Shown piece after piece: positions 23,510 to 34,950 of a stretch of DNA of 64,000 bases. Position 1 is the stretch's first letter; the number at the start of each line of letters is the position of its first letter. Below the pieces are notes generated by a model. The model did no database searches and was not told where the DNA came from. It saw only the letters and a list, made by a program, of their open reading frames with translations. Source of the DNA: Rhododendron vialii (lineage: Eukaryota; Streptophyta; Magnoliopsida; Ericales; Ericaceae); the NCBI RefSeq assembly GCF_030253575.1, contig NC_080564.1:5624501-5688500 (forward strand). The letters are read 5' to 3'. The translations under genes and the position numbers were made by a program.

Positions 23510-25799
23510 GGAGATGTATCTATCCATGCTCAACTCTACTAAGCCTATTTTGATGATCATATGCACGGCAGCACATGCGATTCGGTTTTCTCTCATGATT
23601 AAAGGAGCTTGGGAAAAATGATAAATTGTAAATCTAATCTCATGTTCAGATCTATGTTACCTAAAATATATGGATTCTTTCAGTACGAGAAATAAGAACG
23701 AATACGTGGTATGCCAAATGCTATAAATTCCAGAACGGTAGGCGAAGAGTACTTCTACTGCTTACAATCCAAGAATATTCTTGTAGACTTCTATGGATAG
23801 AATAGTTCGTCTAATTATTCATGTAAAACACATTTTTAGAAGCATTATGACCAACTTTCTTGTAATTTGTCATGCTTTACAGCCACCTCAGGAAATCATG
23901 GCCTGTTTTTTTCTGGGTATCACTTATCAAGTCATCTTCTTTCACCCCACAGCCAACTCGGGGCCGCCTTGAAAAATTTATAGATATTTCCAGCTCCAGC
24001 TAGTCCCCACATCCAGCAAAGGTGAAGAAATGATAACTCATTGAATATTAGTAAGAAAAAAGAATAAGCAAAATTAATTTAAAAAGGGATTAATCACCCA
24101 CCTCAAGAAAGTCCAATGGAAATAATAATGTCCCACAAACTGGGTTTCCGGGACTGTTCATTGCCATTCTGCCCATTTACAGCCCATTCCACTTTTGGAT
24201 CGATTACATTTTTTTTGGCTTCTTCGGATCATCATCATTGGTCTTCGATTTTGGAGTTGAACCGAAATACATGGCGCACAGAACGAGCTGGGCAGCAGCG
24301 CAAATTGCTGCAAGACCATTGGCAGTCTACAGGAGAAGAAAAGGAGGAGGTACTATTAATCATATGTAGTTTAATTTGAAGGATGCATACGATGGTACTC
24401 ATTTTCTATTAGTGTAATTTGGATCTTGGATTTAGTTTCATTGGAAGGAAGAAATTAAGGAAAACAAAATACACATTTGGAAGAAAGGTTAAACAATGGC
24501 TTTTCTTTTCATGCATGCATCCTCAAATCTTCGCATTAATCTATGAGCCAAACACAGCTTTAGGTGCGAGAATAATTCTAATGGGCTTTGATACCCTATA
24601 TAGATCATCTTTCCAACATTTCAACCTAATACTTTGATTCCAGTGACTCATCAACCATTAGGTATATTATCATTATACTACATCTTTTGTTTCATAGGAA
24701 ATATATCAATTAAACACAACTCTTCTTCCGATTTCGATCCCTTGCGAAATACGAATTAATATATATTTTTTATAATCAAGTTTATCCCCAAATCGGGCAT
24801 TGGCCAAACAAAACATAACACTGTTTTCGGAGGAGGCTGTTTATTAGGGCTGAATAAATTTGCCCTAGTTTTTGTTAAAACATTTGGGAGCTGGCCTAGA
24901 GCAATTCATTTACAGGCTTTTACGTACCAAGGGGTAACGTAATGTTGCAGTTCTTATAGAAAAAGAGAACTAATCCAAGAAAGTAAGAAACAAAAACTTA
25001 TAGTAATTAACTTACCAAGATGTACCAGTCAATCCTCATGGTGGGGGGAACCTTGATCAAAGCATAGGCCGCCCAGATAACACCATCAGAGAACCAGGCC
25101 ATAGAGAGCCAGAAGGGCATATATTCCACGCTTTTGGTATCGATAACCTTTTTCTATTTTCAGTAACAGAAAATAAAATAATCAGCACAACAGTAATAAT
25201 TGAAAAGGGTGTGTTTGATGAGTAATTATTCGCTGGTCGGGAACGTCCATGTTGGGAGACGGGAGTTGGGGGCGACACGTGAACGTGGCCCGGGACCAAT
25301 TAAAATCGTTCATGTTTGACGGGCGCATGTTGTATATCTAGTGTTGAAAAAAAAGCAGGGGATTCGGTGAAATAGACATACCATGATGGTAAGAGAGGAG
25401 CCATTGAGTTAACAGTCCAAATACAACTGACAAAACACCCACAAGAATGGATCTCTTGCTCTGGGAGTCGATTGCTAGAAGTGCAACACGAGCAATAACA
25501 GCATGGACTGCCACCTCGGCCAAGATCAAAACACAAATATTGCGCTGAAATAGATGATAGAATTACACACACAACCAAAAGGCTAGCCAAATTTCGAGTA
25601 ACGATAAAGAAGCACGAAGAAAAGGACCATAGACAAACACACAATCTAACATTCATAAGCCCCCCGGGCATGGATGCTTAGAGAAAAAATCTGGTTGATG
25701 CCTAGTTGTTGACTAAATTAATGCCAAATCTCTTGTGGATTTAACTCCTACATAAGTGCGTTTGGAGTGGCGTTCGATACTTGTGCACATATATTTTCC

Positions 25800-26104
25800 G
25801 AAAAAACTATTTGCACCGACGGTTTCCGTAGGGAAATCGTACCGACGGCCACGCGCGGCCGTCTCCGGCCACCGGACGGCCGATCCGAGCCGTCCAAAAA
25901 TTTTTTTAAAAAAAACCGAGGGGGCCCACGCGGGAATAAATGGCATCCGATGTGTGTAAGGTGCTTGATCTGAACACTCTTTTTTCGTGTATATATGTAT
26001 AATTTTTGGACGGCTCGGATCGGCCGTCCGGCGGCCGGAGACGGCTGCGCGTGGCCGTCGGTACGGTTTCCCTACGGAAACCGTCGGTGTACATAGTAGG
26101 ACTC
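25800..26104. mobile_element. GC-rich long-armed MITE, 10-bp TSD
   Basis: Arms of about 85 bp: CACCGACGGTTTCCGTAGGG on the left, CCCTACGGAAACCGTCGGTG on the right, flanking a short AT-rich loop. TATATTTTCC is duplicated at 25790-25799 and 26105-26114, and the parent SWEET intron is uninterrupted there. A 9-10-bp duplication suggests the Mutator superfamily. The outermost bases do not pair. Open frames on both strands here are mirror images caused by the palindrome. Confidence 0.85.
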
Positions 26105-26536
26105 TATATTTTCCCCATCCATAATGATGATCAACTTCTACGATAATGGTGTCCGTGAACGAGTAACTTATCAGGTATTCCTAAATTACCATTATGGTGC
26201 ATGTTCTAGTGTTGAAAAAAAAAAAGCACATGAAATAGACATACCATGACGGTAAGAGGGGAGCCACAGAGTAACAGTCCAAATACAACTGAGAAAAAAG
26301 CCACAAGAATGGATCTAATGCTCTGAGAGTCGATTGCTAGAACTGCAACACAAGCAATAGCAGCATGGACCGCCACCGCGGCCAAGATCAAAAGACAAGT
26401 ATTATTGTGCTGAAATAGATGAAAGAATTACACACACAACCAAAAGGTTAGCCAAATTTTGAGTAATGATAAAGAAACAGGAAGAAAAGGACCATAGACA
26501 AACACACAATCTAACATTCATAAGCCTCCATCCTTA

Positions 26537-26899
26537 GGGCTCATTCAGCTAAATAAGCTCTTTGATTTATTTTTTTGTCTTTATTCAATTTTTTTTTGTA
26601 TTTGTTAGTTTTTCGTTGATTTTTTTGAAGATTATTGCTTTGTGTCATTATGAGAGAAATCTAAAAAGTAAAAAATTTCGATAAAAATCAAATTTTTTTT
26701 GGAATAAAGCCGAAAATAAGCCAATTTTTTTGTCTTTATTAAAAAAATTGAATTTCGATCGTACTTTTTTACCTTTTAAATTCATCTCTTCATGGCAAAG
26801 CAATAATCCTTAAAAAATTGACAAAAACTAACTAATGCAAAAAAAATTTGAATAAGAATAAAAAAATAAGTCAAATGACTTATTTAGTCGAATGAGGCC
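26537..26899. mobile_element. Tourist-type (PIF/Harbinger) MITE
   Basis: A 363-bp element with ends GGGCTCATTCAGCTAAATAA and TTATTTAGTCGAATGAGGCC, TTA at 26534-26536 and 26900-26902. The flanks CATCC and ATGATGATCAAC are joined without an insert at about 26115-26136, an internal empty site. Confidence 0.87.
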
Positions 26900-27045
26900 T
26901 TAATGATGATCAACTTCTACAATAATGGTGTCTGTGAATGAGAAGAACAAGGATAAGTTGTCAGGTATTCCTAAATTACCATTATGGCATCGACACGTGG
27001 TGCTCACATTAATTGATGAGAAACCGCAGGACATAAACAGAAGAG

Positions 27046-27268
27046 TCCGGCTCGAATGGCTCGTTTGGTATATGTATGTACTGTATATGGCAGCTCGCGA
27101 GCTCAACGAGCCGAGCATCAAGTGGCTCGAGCTCGGCTCGTTTATGAAATGAGCTGAAAATGATGGCTCGAGCTCGTTCATTTGCTTGATGAACCGAGTT
27201 CGAACGAGCCGTTAGCGAGCTGAGTCACGAGCCGCTCGCGAGCGGCTCGGTTCGTTTGCAGCTCTAGT
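27046..27268. mobile_element. Truncated hAT-type MITE at pseudogene breakpoint
   Basis: Rich in GCTCGAGCTCG and GAACGAGCC motifs. The right end CGGTTCGTTTGCAGCTCTA matches the ends of the element at 51379-51925; the left end is missing. It fills the gap between SWEET intron 3 sequence (to about 27040) and SD-B (from about 27268). Confidence 0.7.
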
Positions 27269-27635
27269 TCCACGGGCCTTGAGGTCCAGTTCACAGGACA
27301 AAGAACTCCGTATAACTGTATTAAAATCTAATTTCTTCTTATATTCTTTCATTAATTGGTTTGGTTAAAAAAACTCGTGACATCCATCTCTTTAAGTTTT
27401 TCACTGCGATTAATTTTTTCCCTCAAAACTTATATTGCAAAACTCATGGTTCGTATCATGACTCTCGTTTTTTAACTAATTCTTCCAGAATCTGTAATGT
27501 TTTCTAGAATAACTTTAAGGCGGAAAATACATAACAACCAAACGGAGTTGAGGAAAGGCTTTCTTTTACTTCCACTCTTAACCTAATTTATAGGATCCGG
27601 ATTGGCCCGGCCCAGATTTTTGGTTCTAGCATAAT

Positions 27636-28379
27636 TTTTTTTGATAGGCATCAAAATTTTATCAAAACTCGACAGAGGGTATATCAAGACGGCCGGACTC
27701 TAGATACAAGGAAGGATAAGTGGAATCATTCAAACACCAAGCAAAGCTAAATGACAATATCCTTGCAAGACTGACCCTTGAAAGAAAGATTGATTAAGTA
27801 AAATCATATTCCTTGGTCAGCTTGCACCAGAGATCTTCAAAGTGATTGGCAAACCAGTTGAGAGGCATCATTAGAACCTGAGCAAATGAAGAATATTCAG
27901 CATCAAATTATGCGGGATTAAGCGGCAACAAAGCATAAACACCAACAGCTAGCACTCCAGGAACATAATCAGCCGAAATTCCAGCAGAGAGCAGCCAACA
28001 GCAAAGACTTTTAGCCGTCCATATTCTGGAATTGAAAGATGACATATAAGCCAACTTCATCCCTTAACAACAGCAGCAGCAGCAACAACAACATAGCCTT
28101 GAACGAAGATAGGCAGACTGAGCAAAGACTCTTAGCCCTCCAGTATTTGGAGTTGATAGAGTAATAGAATCAGCACAGACTATGACAGCCACCAAAGCTA
28201 TCCGGACACATAAAATACCCAGCAAACATCCAAACCCAGAGCCTTTCATCAACAAAATGTTTTAGACCTTAACACTCAGAATCAATCTGCATTTCAAATA
28301 TCATCCAAACATGGGGAAACTATAGCCCCTCAGCACCGAATACAGCATCATCAATTGAAGCAAAAGTCAGGCATAATAG
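27636..28379 (-). mobile_element. LINE-like retroposon, 5'-truncated
   Basis: Insert of 744 bp bounded by the 9-bp duplication TAGCATAAT (27627-27635 and 28380-28388). It starts with a T-run then GATAGGCATC; in reverse this is GATGCCTATC plus poly(A), a typical plant L1 tail. SD-A has the empty site TAGCATATTAGTC at 19816. No coding domain remains. An internal CAGCAGCAGCAACAACAACA microsatellite lies near 28071. Confidence 0.8.
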
Positions 28380-29681
28380 TAGCATAATAGTCTTCTATCT
28401 TCCACTACAGTGTTTTTTTGTTTGTTCAATTTTTTGGGCTGGGCCTTCACCAGTGCTCTGCTTTTTCCCTCCTTACCCTTTCTTTACCAGCAATGGGATA
28501 AAAAATGAAAATGACACTTCTTAAGGAAGATCATCCCAGCTATGTTGGAACGTAGGCCACATAATCTTTTAGTAGGCCCCTCCGCCCCTACCCTCAATAC
28601 TCACTTTTTGCTCCCGCTCTCACCAGTTTTAGTAGTTTGGCCGGAATGTTTTTGTAATACACTTTTATGTTCGCTCGTGATATCGTTCTTGTTCACGTAC
28701 TGTCATTATGTGACTTAGGTTGGAACCCTATTCTCTAGCTAATAGCTAATACCTAAATGTTGAGAAAGCCAAAAAAAACTAGCTAGGGATTGGATTAAAA
28801 ACTAGGAGATACAAGGGATTGGACCAAAGCGGGTGATGTAGAATATAAACAACATTGAGTCATAGAGTTGAATATAAATGCGTACACGTAATATTGCATA
28901 GGACACTAGGCTAGTATGTTTTTTTCCTCTTATAATTCGGATGTCCAGATCAGCTTACGAGTACCTTGACTAATCTAGGAGGACAAATCCTTCCGACCAC
29001 TCGCGAGATTTGTCGTATATGTTGTAGTCCCCTGAAAGAAAGAAAGCACCACTACCTTATGCTCCCATGCCACTTTATGATCAGATCATTTTGATGATGA
29101 TCAGTCTTTGTTATAGAGTCACACACGTACCCTCTCATCAAAGATATTATCATCTCAAAAGCATATTTTGTTATTCCTCAGGTGCCTAGCCTCCACCTTT
29201 AATACACACATCTTTTTTAATTCCCCCCTAGCTCATCCCCATTAGCCCTCTGGAGTACACTTCCCCCCTTTTGATTTCTTTTCCACCCCCCATGCTCACC
29301 TTTCTCTAAAGTGAAACAAAACACAAAAGAGAGAAAGTTAACAAATCACCAATCCATTTGTAGTCAAAAGATACCACCAATTTAGTGCTTCCTTACCTTA
29401 GCAAAGAAGGAACTATTAGTGTCACACACTAGTTCTATTGACACGGAAATTGGTCACATAATTGATCGGCCACAAAATGTATAGTGGTGATTTAAGAAAG
29501 AATTCATGTTTTGGGTACTATGTGATGTGTTACTAAAGTATTGGTGGAATATGCTCTACTACATGAGAAATTAAGTATATTCTATCAATAGATTGATGAC
29601 ATGTCACATGATACCCAAAAATGATCACTAAAGTATTAGTGTTAATTTGTTCCAGACCCCGACTATAGGCTTCCCATTTTT

Positions 29682-29811
29682 GAAAAATGACGGCTGATGA
29701 CATGTTTGGATAATTAATACCCACTAAGGACATGCTAAAAATATTTGTTAATGCAGAAAATATCATTGACGGGTATTAATTATCAAAACACGTCATTGAC
29801 CATCATTTTCC
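29682..29811. mobile_element. GACGGG-family MITE, copy 4
   Basis: Begins GAAAAATGACGGC, ends CATCATTTTCC; arms meet at ATAATTAATACCCAC and GACGGGTATTAATTATC. Flanks CCCATTTTT and CCCTTTTTT may be a worn 9-bp duplication. Confidence 0.8.
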
Positions 29812-29883
29812 CCTTTTTTTTTTTCTTATACAGAGCCTCCGCGCGACCTTCCTCTGACTACTTACTAGTTACTATAAGCAAAG

Positions 29884-29884
<1 letters not shown>

Positions 29885-29914
<30 letters not shown>
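29885..29914. repeat. (CT)n microsatellite
   Basis: About 15 CT units inside SD-B-specific DNA. Confidence 0.9.
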
Positions 29915-29920
<6 letters not shown>

Positions 29921-32228
29921 AAATAAAAATGCCAGGAAGGGAAACATATAATTTATTTATCGACTACTTATTTAGTGGTTAGTTATGGTCTTTTCATTTT
30001 CTCATTATGTGATTATAATTTCCTCCGTATGTTATTTATTTATTTTGAATAATCTTACTATGTCTATATGAGATACATTCCTCACATATTTCCAATACAA
30101 CTGATCTACACATTATTTCATTTTCTGTATTTGAGAGACTTCTTGTCACAGAAGCGTGTTCTCTTTAGTGGAGCTTTGGGTTGCACCAGTCATAGGCCTT
30201 GCATGCCGTGGGCTTAAATCTCATTTCTTGTTTTCGTGTTATATATTGATCAACACATATCGATATACGATGAGTTACCAAAAAAAAAAAAAACGTATCG
30301 ATATATGGTTTCTTAATGTTAACAACAATACCTAAATTGGACACAAGTAATTAACAATGAACTTGCATGTACGAGCCTAATTTCTTCAATGAAAGTACGA
30401 ACAAGATCTTGCCGAGTCCGTAGTACATTAATTAGTGGCTGCAGGGAGCCCTAATCTATCATTATTCATGGGCTCTACACTGTCAGTATATTTTATATAT
30501 CCATGTATATATATGGTCAACTATTTTTTTTGTGAAAACTTAAAATCGATTTGAGTTGTTGTGGAGATCATACGTACAAAATATATAAACACGATGGATA
30601 CATCAATTTTAGCCATATGATTGTATGCACTAACGTCATTAATTAGATGACCACAGTATTTTCGAAATTGTTTTGAACCGGGAAGTTGTTTGGTAAAGAT
30701 TAATTTAGAGGAAGTTTTTATGGATAATAAGTGGAGAGGGATAGATAGAGAGATGTGAATAATAAATGTAGAAATTTTTTATTGAAAACAATACTAAGAG
30801 AGAGGAGGTATGATTCTGGAATCCCGAGCGAACGAAGGCTTGTCTCAAGTTTTTCATGGCAGCCAAAAATTTAAATACTAGATCGGCGTGCGGGTTTGTC
30901 ATTTTTGGTTATCTCTTTGCCCCGTTGTGATGCCTAGTGTTCAGGATCCTTTTAAGTTTTTTTTCAAAGATTAATCAAATCTTTTTTGCTCTTCAAAGAA
31001 AAAAATTTAAATAGTACTACCACTAGATTATAGGGACTAGATAAAAATGGCGGGATGTGGTTTGTATATAAAGAAAAGAAAAGATAATGCGAAATGAAGT
31101 GACAATACATGGTTGTCAAGCTTTTTTTTTTTGTTTGTCAAGCTCTTGTTTTGTTTTGGTAAATAAAAGTGGATTGAATTTTGTTTGTTTGTCAAGCATG
31201 ATTTTTCAGTGGTTGAAAATAAATATTCCTACAGTGCAATCTACTTGACAGCTGCCCACATGGCACATGGAAATTGGTTGCATATCAATTTCTTTCCTCT
31301 CCTCAACAAAAGTTTGAACATCTTTAAAATTTAAATCTTGAATTTCACTAGGAGATCGATGCATCTATGCCCAACTCTACTAGCTTATTCTGATGATCAC
31401 ATGCACATGCGATTCGTTTTTCTCTCATGATTAAAGGTGCTTAAGAAAATTGATACTATTTGTAAATCTAATCATATGTTCAGATCTATGTTACCTGAAA
31501 TATATATGAATTGTTTCGGTACGAGAAATGGGAATGAATATGTGGTACGCCAAATGCTCTAAATTCCAGAACGCTAGCTAGGTCATGAAGAGTACTACTT
31601 CTACTGCTTGCAATCCAAGTGTATTCTTGTAGACTTCTATGGATAGAATAGTTCGTCTAATTATTCATGTAGAACACATTTTTGGAAGCATGCATTATGA
31701 CCAGCTTTCTTGTAATTTGTCATGCTAAAGCTTCAGTACACCTCTAGCTTTTATAGGAGAATTTTTTTGCAACTTTTTTTTTGGAATCTGTTCCCACCTC
31801 TACATTTTTTTTTTCCGGCGAAAGTAAGCATTGTTAATTTTAGTTGGTGAAGTTTGAACCCCTTGTCAAACGTCAAATGTACGAGAGTCCCACCTTTGAA
31901 AATTAATGATCCAAACGTAGCATAAACCAGAGGTTTCGTTCATTGGATTGGGGTAATGTGATATTGCAGTAGTGAACATGAAATGAATAGAAATAGTTAA
32001 CTTGATCACAACATGTCTACTCTCGACCAACAAACAGGAAATAAATTAAACTACTTAAAAGATTTGATTTATTCTCACTAAGAATATTTAATTACAATCG
32101 TAGCAGTGGATACGATTGTGATGGGCAGACACACAAGTTCCACACTGACATAATTTTTCTAAAACTAGTTTCGTAAAAATGCAAGCCAGTCGACCAAGAA
32201 ACATGCAAGTTCTTAATTATTTGTTGGT

Positions 32229-32350
32229 AGGGCTGTAAACGAACTGAGCAGCTCACCACTAGCACGAGCTCAGCTCGCTTAATAAACGAGCCGAATTCGG
32301 GCTTGAGTTTCGGCTCGTTTAGTGAACGATCTACTTGGCTCGTTTGACAA
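32229..32350. mobile_element. Fragment of the GAGC-rich hAT family
   Basis: Starts TAGGGCTGTAAACGAACTGA and continues with CTCGTTTAGTGAACGA-type motifs, like the element at 51379. The right end is lost into GTTTAGGGTTTAGGG. From 31740 to 33650 I see no gene; a lone Tourist-like end GAGCATCTCCAACC stands at 32748. Confidence 0.6.
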
Positions 32351-33654
32351 AAGCTCAACTCGTTTAGGGTTTAGGGTTTGTTAGGGGTTATTTCCTATGT
32401 AGTTCTTCTTCTTCTTCCTATTTTTTTTTTTTTTAAATCAGACCTCTAGCTGCTAGCTATTAGTATTTTAATTTCCCTTGCTTCCACTACCATAAAGAAA
32501 ATGTAAGATTCTTTGGGCCCATTGCTAGGTGGTTATCCTGTAAGTGCTGTTGGTGGTAAGGTATATAAACTTTTTTTTAAAATATTCAGGGTGTTAAGAC
32601 CAACTTACACGTCTCTCGAGTAATTTGACAGACTAATGTCACCATCAATTAGCCGGAAGGTATAGAAATAGAAACATAAATACAATAAAAACTTTTTTTT
32701 AATTTGTATCTACGTATATCATGTGTTTGCTAGCTGGGTTTCATTTAGAGCATCTCCAACCCTTACTCAAATATTTAACCAAATTAGAGCAAAGCTTCAT
32801 TTGGTATGAAGCACTCTAACTGACAAATCCAAATTCATGCATAAATTTGAGTAAAAATTATATTAATGACATAGTTATAAATTTGAGAGAGAGAAAATGA
32901 CCTTAAAGAATTGAATATATATTTGAGCCTCCCTTGTTTGGTTAATAATTCAAGTAAAAATTGATCAACTTGCTTTTTTAACTTTTCATTTTCTCTAGAA
33001 ACCTAACAATTAATGGACAGGAATTTTTAAAACTCTCTTCCTTTTCATTCCCCACCCACACACACCCACCCCCCAAGTTTCAAATCAAACAAAAAAGAAA
33101 ACATAGAGGAAAATTCCGAAGGAAAAATCAATGCCGTTAAATTGGAATTAAGCCAACAATTAGAGTCCAGTTTTAACTGCGTGGACAGCACTCCGACCAG
33201 GAAGCATGGCTACTATTTATGGCATTTGGCTCTAACTATAAATCGCTCTGGCACCCAACTCCGTCAACGATTCCCACCCCCATATCCTTCTCATTAATCA
33301 AAAGCAATTGAAGCCAAGAAGAGTTTGCTCCTATACTAGCTCCACGAGAATTGATAGCACATAAAAAAAATCTCATAAGAAAAATTTTAACATTAAATTT
33401 CAAGTAAGAAATTTATTAACATTTCCGCTGTTATTATTGGACTACAGGCTAGTGTCAATAGTCAAATTATTTCCGTTAAATAGTATTTTAGTTGATGTAG
33501 ATGAGGAAAATAACGTACCTAGAAATGCATGAAAACATGAGTTTTAGTTTATTTAATTTAGGTGTTCAAAAAAAAAAAAAAAAGTTTATTTAATTTAGCG
33601 GAAATGCCCTAGGTTTCAACCTCAAAACTAGCCCTTCTCCCTTAGGACTTCGGG

Positions 33655-34932
33655 TTGGTGTTGTGTAGTGAGGTATATAGCACTGTGCTGCGCACCTCCG
33701 AGCCGTCAGATCGTGCATCCCACGGCATAGATCTCATCTCGGCAACCAACGATCGAGCCGTTCATTGCCGAGATGAGATCCGAGCCGTCACTACAAGAAA
33801 AATTCAATTGGGTGACGAATGAAAATCGTCACAAATTGCATGTTTTTCGTCACAAATAATATAGGTGACGAAAAAAAATTTGTCGACTAAAGGTTGTCGA
33901 GGATTCCTACCTGGTGACGAAATCTATTTTTCGTCACCTATAGTGCCTTTTGATGACGAAATATTTCGTCACCAAAAAGTGAATAATTGGTGACGAAATT
34001 TTTTTCCTCACTTAGGATCACATTGGTGACGAAATTTTTTGTCACTAATATAAGAAATCGGTGACGAAATTTTTCGTTGCGAAAGATGTTTTCATATGGG
34101 AAAAGAAATCCATCTTTCTTGCTCCTGCTGGGTTTCGAACCCGAGTCCCTTGAGTTTTTCGCGCAAGCTCCAACTAACTGCACTACACACACTTTTCAGT
34201 AAATATTTGAAATATCTAATATATAACACATATGTTTAAAATGAAAATATATTTCGAATGTAATTTTGGACCTTTAAACATTAAAATTAGCAATTTTGAT
34301 AAACATGAAAGTCGTAGGCAATTGAGTTATTGTTCAAACCCAATTTGAATTATCTCAATCGGAGATTTTAGTAAAGAGTTATGTCCGAAATACATTTAGT
34401 GACAAAGCGCAATTCATAAATTTCGTCACGAAAGGTACCCATTTGACAACGAAATATATTTTTTGTCGCTGAAAGCGTTAAAATGGTGACGAAATTATTT
34501 TTCGTCACCAAAGTTTAAGCATTTGGTGACGAAAAAATATTTCGTTACTAAATAGCTCACATTTGGCGACGAAATATATTTTTTGTCACCAAATGATTAT
34601 CTTTGGCGACAAAAAATAATTTTGTCACATTTTTTAAGCTTTTGGCGACGAAAAATGTATTTTATCGCCAAATGGATACCTTTAGTGACGAAAATATTTT
34701 TTTCGTCGCTAAACAGGCATAATTGGTGACGAAATTATTTCGTCACGAAAGTTATCAAAATAGTGACGAATTTATTTTTTCGTCGCCAAATGTACTCATT
34801 TAGTGACAAAATTAAATTTCGTCGCCACTTTTTCGTCACTAATTTTCATTTTTCTTGTAGTGCGTCGGATGCACGATCCAAAGGCTCGGAGGTGCGCAGT
34901 ACGATGTTGTGCACACTACTGCACAACACCAT
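33655..34932. mobile_element. Foldback element split by a CACTA transposon
   Basis: Left arm GTGTTGTGTAGTG to TGCGCACCTCCGAGC pairs with GCTCGGAGGTGCGCA to AGTGCACAACACC-like sequence on the right (arms about 70 bp). Removing 33789-34862 and one CGT restores a compact MITE of about 200 bp. A relative stands at 60556-60747. Confidence 0.65.
33789..34862. mobile_element. Non-autonomous CACTA (En/Spm) element
   Basis: Ends CACTACAAGAAAAA and TTTTTCTTGTAGTG, 3-bp duplication CGT at 33786-33788 and 34863-34865, length 1074 bp. Many subterminal copies of GGTGACGAAA and TTTCGTCACC in both orientations, as expected of transposase-binding repeats. No transposase domain is seen; the interior (34080-34400) is ordinary AT-rich DNA. 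Confidence 0.9.
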
Positions 34933-34950
34933 CCCCATTTCTCTTCCTTA

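Larger units (their letters stand above)
19470..23885. repeat. Segmental duplication copy A (SD-A)
   Basis: Direct, interrupted duplicate of 27285-31735. Matching landmarks in order: CAGGACAAAG and CTAATTTCTTCTTATATTC; GGATCCGATTGGCCCGGCC; GCTATGTTGGAACATAGG; GGACACTAGGCTAGTATG; CACCTTTCTCTAAAGTG; GAAAATAAATATTCCTACAG; AGACTTCTATGGATAGAAT near the end. SD-A carries a Stowaway, a hAT MITE and three short tandem duplications absent from SD-B. No gene is recognised in it. Confidence 0.85.
24204..27040 (-). pseudogene. Truncated SWEET pseudogene, exons 1-3 lost, exon 4 doubled
   Basis: Paralogue of the SWEET gene at 12000-15832, same strand. Recognisable exons in transcript order: exon 4 copy 26409-26245 (165 nt, frame open), second exon 4 copy 25544-25382 (163 nt, one extra base, so frame shifted), exon 5 25153-25016 (138 nt), exon 6 24326-24204 (ends PKKPKKM then stop, shorter than the parent). 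Introns also align to the parent. Intron 3 sequence just before the expected exon 3 is present at 26905-27040 and stops there; exons 1-3 and the promoter are missing. Residue changes such as the loss of NGV and GNG context in exons 5-6 fit relaxed selection. Two transposons sit inside (25800-26104 and 26537-26899). It cannot make a transporter; transcription is unknown. Confidence 0.88.
27285..31735. repeat. Segmental duplication copy B (SD-B)
   Basis: Direct duplicate of 19470-23885. It differs by carrying a LINE-like insert (27636-28379), a MITE (29682-29811) and about 1.3 kb of other DNA (29820-31170) that has no counterpart in SD-A. That extra part has a CT microsatellite, AT-rich DNA and no recognisable gene. 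Confidence 0.85.

Noticed and set aside
25713-26094. Several overlapping ORFs on both strands
   Set aside because: Mirror images produced by the arms of the GC-rich MITE at 25800-26104.
28064-28255. ORF ending in a poly-Cys run
   Set aside because: The Cys run is a translated CAG/CAA microsatellite inside the LINE-like insert.
32358-32384. TTTAGGG-like repeats (plant telomere motif)
   Set aside because: Only about two units, next to a worn hAT fragment; far too short to call an interstitial telomere.
33789-34862. Regular short repeats suggestive of a CRISPR-like array
   Set aside because: Repeats are subterminal CACTA motifs in both orientations with irregular spacing, in a plant genome.
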